A DNA stretch of 64,000 nucleotides, from positions 1-64,000 of the forward strand of contig JBGCEJ010000003.1 of NCBI GenBank assembly GCA_045106235.1, given 5' to 3'. Shown in pieces: positions 61,001 through 64,000 of the stretch. The notes beneath the pieces are model-generated. The model saw only the letters and a list, made by a program, of their open reading frames with translations. It had not been told where the DNA came from and did not search any database. This stretch comes from UBA4427 sp045106235 (GTDB lineage Bacteria; Myxococcota_A; UBA9160; UBA4427). Within the stretch, counting starts at the first letter, position 1, and every line of letters begins with the position of its first letter. The position numbers were made by a program, and so were the translations under genes.

Positions 61001-62350
61001 ATGGCGAACCACAGTACGCGAGTCTACGAAGGCATGATGGAGATGCTCTCCACGGCGGAGAACCCGACCCCGATGGTTCGGCTGAACCGCGTGGTGCCTC
61101 ATCAGCATGCAAGAATCTACGCAAAGCTTGAGTGGTACAACCCTTTTGGCTCGGTGAAGGATCGCGTCGCAGAGAACTTGATTCGAGATGCGGATGAAAA
61201 GGGGCTGCTCGCGGAAGGGCAGAAGATCGTTGAGCCCACGAGTGGAAATACGGGCATGGGCCTCGCGATGATGTCGAACGCGAAGGGCTATTCGCTGACC
61301 ACGCCGCTCTCGAACAAGATTCCGGCGGAAAAACGGATCATGCTCCGGATGTTTGGGACGAACGTCGAAGAGCTCGAGGACGATTTGTGACCCGCCCCTG
61401 GGTCCCCGGAGGGGGCCATCGCACGGGCCAACGAGCTGGGCGCTCAGCCCGAATATTACATGCCCAACCAGTACGAGAACGAAGCGAACCTTGAAGCCCA
61501 CGTCCGGACGACCGGACCTGAGATCTGGCGCCAGACCGAAGGAAAGGTCACGCATTTTGTGGCCGGGCTCGGTACGTGCGGGACGATTACGGGCAATTGT
61601 CGCTACCTGAAGAGCCAGAATCCCGGTGTTCAAGTCATCGGCGTGCATCCTTCCGAGGGGCATGACATCCCGGGCGTGCGATCGCTCAAGCAGCTGGAAC
61701 TCACGAAGCTTTTCCTGCCCGAGGAATACGATGCGCTCGTTGAGGTCGGCGACGAAGAAGCCTTCGATATGTGCCTTCGGCTCAACCGCGAGGAGAGCAT
61801 CATTGCCGGCCCGAGTTCTGCAATGGCCCTGGTCGGCGCGCTCAAGCTGATCGAGGACGATCCGAACGCGGTCGTTGTGGTCATTTTCCCGGACAATGCC
61901 TTCAAATACGCTTCGACCTTTGAGCGGCATTTTCCTGATCTGCGGTCGGCTTTTCCGCTCGTTTCAGAGTCCACCGAGCCGAGCAAGAACGAGAAACTAT
62001 TCACGAAGCTCGTTGAGAACTCTCGAAATGCGCATAACACCTGCGAGGTCAATCATTTGCGCAGCGATCTCGAAAGCGCCGCGCCGCCTTTCGTGGTCGA
62101 CGTTCGGATGCCGACCCTTTTCGAGGACGAGCATGTGAAGGGCGCGTTGAATATTCCGGTGGAGGAACTCGCCGATCGGCATGGTGAGCTTCCCGAAGAA
62201 CTCGATCACCCCATCGTCACCGTCTGCACGCGGGGCAATCTCTCGATCCAAGGGATGCTGGTGCTGCAGTCTCTGGGCTACCGAAACGTGCGTAGCCTGA
62301 ACGGCGGAACGATGGCCTGGTCAGAGCAGGGGCTTCCGACGAACGGCTGA
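61001..62350 (+). CDS. Cysteine synthase-type PLP enzyme fused to rhodanese, Sec at residue 130
   Basis: TGA at 61388-61390 splits a 449-residue protein that is otherwise continuous. Residues 1-305 are a cysteine synthase/cystathionine beta-synthase fold-type II enzyme: Lys53 in SVKDR binds PLP, PTSGNTG (79-85) is the asparagine loop, GLGTCGTITG (189-198) the phosphate loop, and AGPSSA (269-274) holds the pyridine Ser. Sec130 follows NVEELEDDL and precedes PAPGSPEGAIARA; a Cys at this place would fit the natural D-D-L-C-P pattern. Residues of about 345-449 are a rhodanese domain with active-site Cys409 in CTRGN. Start has GGAG six bases upstream. Function is likely sulfur or selenium transfer; substrate unknown. 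Confidence 0.85.
61394..61416 (+). promoter_or_regulatory. Candidate SECIS-like stem of cysteine synthase-rhodanese gene
   Basis: GCCCC (61394-61398) can pair with GGGGC (61412-61416) around a 13-base GC-rich loop containing GGGTC. The stem begins four bases after the TGA. In such GC-rich DNA a five-pair stem can arise by chance, so this is weaker than the hairpins at 3492 and 46905. Confidence 0.35.
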
Positions 62351-62498
62351 GGCCGGCCGGAAGCGTCCTTTCTGCAGCGCCCTTCCTTGTTAGGCCTTTA
62401 GGGGCCTCCCTGAAGGCGCCTTTCCTGAAACGCCCTTGCGGTGAAGTCCCCCTGTGGACAGGCCTCTTGTTCGACTAATATCCGCCCTTAGTCGGCAC

Positions 62499-62520
62499 GT
62501 CTTTGCGATCACGCAAAGAC
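62499..62520. repeat. Inverted repeat in leader of secreted protein
   Basis: GTCTTTGCG (62499-62507) and CGCAAAGAC (62512-62520) are perfect inverted arms around ATCA, 17-38 bases upstream of the ATG at 62537. It overlaps the start region, so it could be an operator or an RNA hairpin controlling translation, close to the GGAGGGG ribosome site. Confidence 0.55.
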
Positions 62521-62536
62521 TCGGAGGGGCAGTCGG

Positions 62537-64000
62537 ATGGTTTTTGCTGAGCGGATTTCCTTTTTAGCTGAGTTGCGGGGGCCGGTCTCGACCCGAAATG
62601 CCAGTATGGCCCGGTGGGCTGATCGTGTGCATTCGGCCCAGATCGTACTTGGTGCGATCGCCGCGCTGGTGATGCTCAGCGGTTCGGCTCAGGCGCAGCG
62701 CCTTCTTGATGTTGTCGACCTCGACGGGGAAATCGTTCGAGTTCTGGATGAGTTAGGGGATCCGATCGGGGAGCGGCGACCGATCGAAGGAGAAGGGGAG
62801 TCGCTGAATAGCGTCTCGCCCCGAGGCACGCTGGAGATTGGAGTTGAACGCGAACTCTACGATTCGAGCGATCCGGAGACCGGGCGCCTTGTTTCTTCTG
62901 AGGGTGTGATCTCGGGAGGAAATGACTCGGGAGCAGGGGGCACAACCGGCGGAGGTCTGACGAGCGCGGCGCATGCATCGGGAAATCCGACGATCGATTC
63001 GTTTACGCTGACTGAGAACCGGTACGATTCGACCTATCTGGCTGGGGCCAATCTTGCGGTGTTAGGTCGAGCCGAGACCTATACGCTGAACAATGGTGCA
63101 ACCTGGCGAAGCGGTGCGGGGAGTGCTTCGTACGGCCAAGCCCTGTTTGATCGCGTCGAAGTGGACGGCAATACGGTTCGGTACTACCTGCGCTTCGCAG
63201 GAGATCCGCTCCTGCTGCGCCACACTGACTATAACGGTGGGCAGCATTCCTCGAATGGAACGCTTCATGCGGCCGGCGAAATTTACCTGGAAGCCGTACT
63301 GGGGTCGACGACAGCCGTTCTTCGCGGCGGTGCCGAGATCATCTCGAATGAGCCCGCGAACTACACGGATGACCGTTTCTATCACTGGAGCGCGATTGCC
63401 GGGGCGATTGTGCCCTTTGAGCAGACCTACACTCATTCGTCGGGAACATGGCAGACCGATACCTTTGACTCGACGTTCCGCTACCGGACTTCGGGAGGCG
63501 TTGTCGATTTCACGAACCCTTTGTACGAGCCTTCGATCACGCAGCTTGATATTCGAGGGGCGAGCCGCGCTGTGGTGAACTCGACGATCTTTATTTCGGC
63601 GGTGGCGACCTACGAAAATGGGGCCACCTTCGATTTCAGTGATGACGTTATTTGGTCGGTGATGCCGACCGGGATTGCGACGGTCGACGAAGGAGAGCTC
63701 GTGATCGGCGAGATCGCCGAGGACCGCGTCGATCTGGAAGTCTTTGCAGCCTATGTGACAGACGATGGGATCCTGATGGGAAGTCGAACCATCACGGTTC
63801 TCGGGGCGGGCGAGCTTGGCTCGGATCCGGGCTCATGGCCTACGTACCAAGGGAACCGAGGGCATACGGGGTATGTCCCGATCGGGCTTGACCCCCAGGA
63901 TTTCTCGGTTCGCTGGGAGCGGAACGTAGGCTTAAGCGGCGCGCTTCATCAAGTCGCAGCGGGCGATGGGCGCGTATTCGTGAGTGGTTCGAGTCGCTTC
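62537..64000 (+). CDS. Large secreted protein with PQQ-propeller-like domain, 3' end outside window
   Basis: 488 residues visible, open to the right edge. A long leader (about 35 residues) precedes a hydrophobic signal IVLGAIAALVMLSGSAQA; the mature start is LLDVVDLDGEIVRVLDELGDPIG. Residues of about 150-345 form a beta-rich region (FTLTENRYDSTYLAGANLAV and following). About 350-425 resembles an Ig-like domain (FSDDVIWSVMPTGIATVDEGELVIGEIAEDRVDLEVFAAYV). From about 430 the pattern SWPTYQGNRGHTGYVPIGLDPQDFSVRWERNVG is the opening of a PQQ-like beta-propeller, as in BamB-type repeats. GGAGGGG precedes the ATG. Probably a surface or periplasmic protein. Confidence 0.72.
   Translation, partial: MVFAERISFLAELRGPVSTRNASMARWADRVHSAQIVLGAIAALVMLSGSAQAQRLLDVVDLDGEIVRVLDELGDPIGERRPIEGEGESLNSVSPRGTLEIGVERELYDSSDPETGRLVSSEGVISGGNDSGAGGTTGGGLTSAAHASGNPTIDSFTLTENRYDSTYLAGANLAVLGRAETYTLNNGATWRSGAGSASYGQALFDRVEVDGNTVRYYLRFAGDPLLLRHTDYNGGQHSSNGTLHAAGEIYLEAVLGSTTAVLRGGAEIISNEPANYTDDRFYHWSAIAGAIVPFEQTYTHSSGTWQTDTFDSTFRYRTSGGVVDFTNPLYEPSITQLDIRGASRAVVNSTIFISAVATYENGATFDFSDDVIWSVMPTGIATVDEGELVIGEIAEDRVDLEVFAAYVTDDGILMGSRTITVLGAGELGSDPGSWPTYQGNRGHTGYVPIGLDPQDFSVRWERNVGLSGALHQVAAGDGRVFVSGSSRF

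Noticed and set aside
62499..62536. Cyclic-di-GMP riboswitch in the leader of the secreted protein
   Set aside because: Contains ACGCAAAG-like bases but lacks the rest of the GEMM consensus and its second stem; only an inverted repeat is supported.
1..64000. Genome-wide reassignment of UGA to an amino acid
   Set aside because: TGA ends many intact genes here with proper family lengths (for example the 365-residue UGSC partner, ceramidase-like, nitroreductase and PhyH-neighbour genes), so it is a normal stop apart from the Sec sites.
1..64000. tRNA, rRNA, CRISPR arrays, prophage or insertion sequences
   Set aside because: No cloverleaf with T-loop and anticodon arm, no regularly spaced repeats and no transposase or integrase frames were recognised on reading both strands.

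Overview
The window is high-GC bacterial chromosome from a Gram-negative organism: it has a beta-barrel protein ending in Phe, several lipoprotein and Sec signal peptides, and EAL/GGDEF signalling. The gene set is aerobic and oxidative: P450, Baeyer-Villiger-type monooxygenase, carotenoid oxygenase, phytanoyl-CoA dioxygenase, several SDRs, wax-ester synthases, FeS photolyase and a heterotrophic sulfatase. No rRNA, tRNA, CRISPR array, phage or insertion sequence was recognised. An uncultured deltaproteobacterial-type lineage (Myxococcota or Binatota-like) would fit, but this is inference from gene content only.

The main result is that the organism appears to read UGA as selenocysteine (Sec). 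Five genes are split by one in-frame TGA, with clear homology running through it. They are a UGSC-motif protein (3185-3721), a peroxiredoxin-like protein with HWUPFC (38823-39296), a GrdB-like reductase subunit with UPVCHQ (46562-47449), a secreted heavy-metal-associated (HMA) domain protein with GVTUGGS (58380-58694), and a cysteine synthase fused to a rhodanese domain (61001-62350). Two of the TGAs are followed at the expected distance by strong hairpins that could be bacterial SECIS elements. No selA, selB, selC or selD was found here. TGA also ends many ordinary genes, so the code itself is not reassigned.

Layout. 1-8.7 kb: a cut-off secreted protein, a GIY-YIG nuclease, the UGSC pair, a carotenoid oxygenase, a sulfatase, an SDR and a TPR protein. 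8.8-16.4 kb: monooxygenase, D-aminoacylase-type amidohydrolase and SDR; then a wax-ester synthase divergent from a TetR regulator across a 48-bp palindrome, followed by a ferredoxin and a polyphosphate-glucokinase-like ROK protein. 16.4-20.4 kb: trehalose block with a fused trehalose-6-phosphate synthase/phosphatase divergent from a GH15 glucoamylase/trehalase. 20.5-24 kb: ThDP enzyme, FMN 2-hydroxyacid dehydrogenase and carbonic anhydrase. 24.4-31.8 kb: ceramidase-like protein, HEAT protein and lipoprotein, then a DNA-repair block (Nei glycosylase, membrane protein, FeS photolyase). 31.7-37 kb: signalling (GGDEF-EAL, tandem Usp, histidine kinase). 37-44.9 kb: oxidoreductases, the peroxiredoxin-like selenoprotein, hydrolases and a second carbonic anhydrase beside a SulP transporter. 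45-54 kb: lipoprotein, GrdB-like selenoprotein, decayed HDOD gene, molybdopterin oxidoreductase, second wax-ester synthase and quinone-reductase-like MDR. 54-64 kb: DsbB/DsbA pair, outer-membrane protein, HMA selenoprotein, P450, nitroreductase, the Sec cysteine synthase-rhodanese and a large secreted PQQ-propeller-like protein cut by the right edge.

The selenoproteins are scattered singly or in short operons, and most have thiol-redox or sulfur-handling folds. This suggests a broad Sec-based redox repertoire rather than one pathway.
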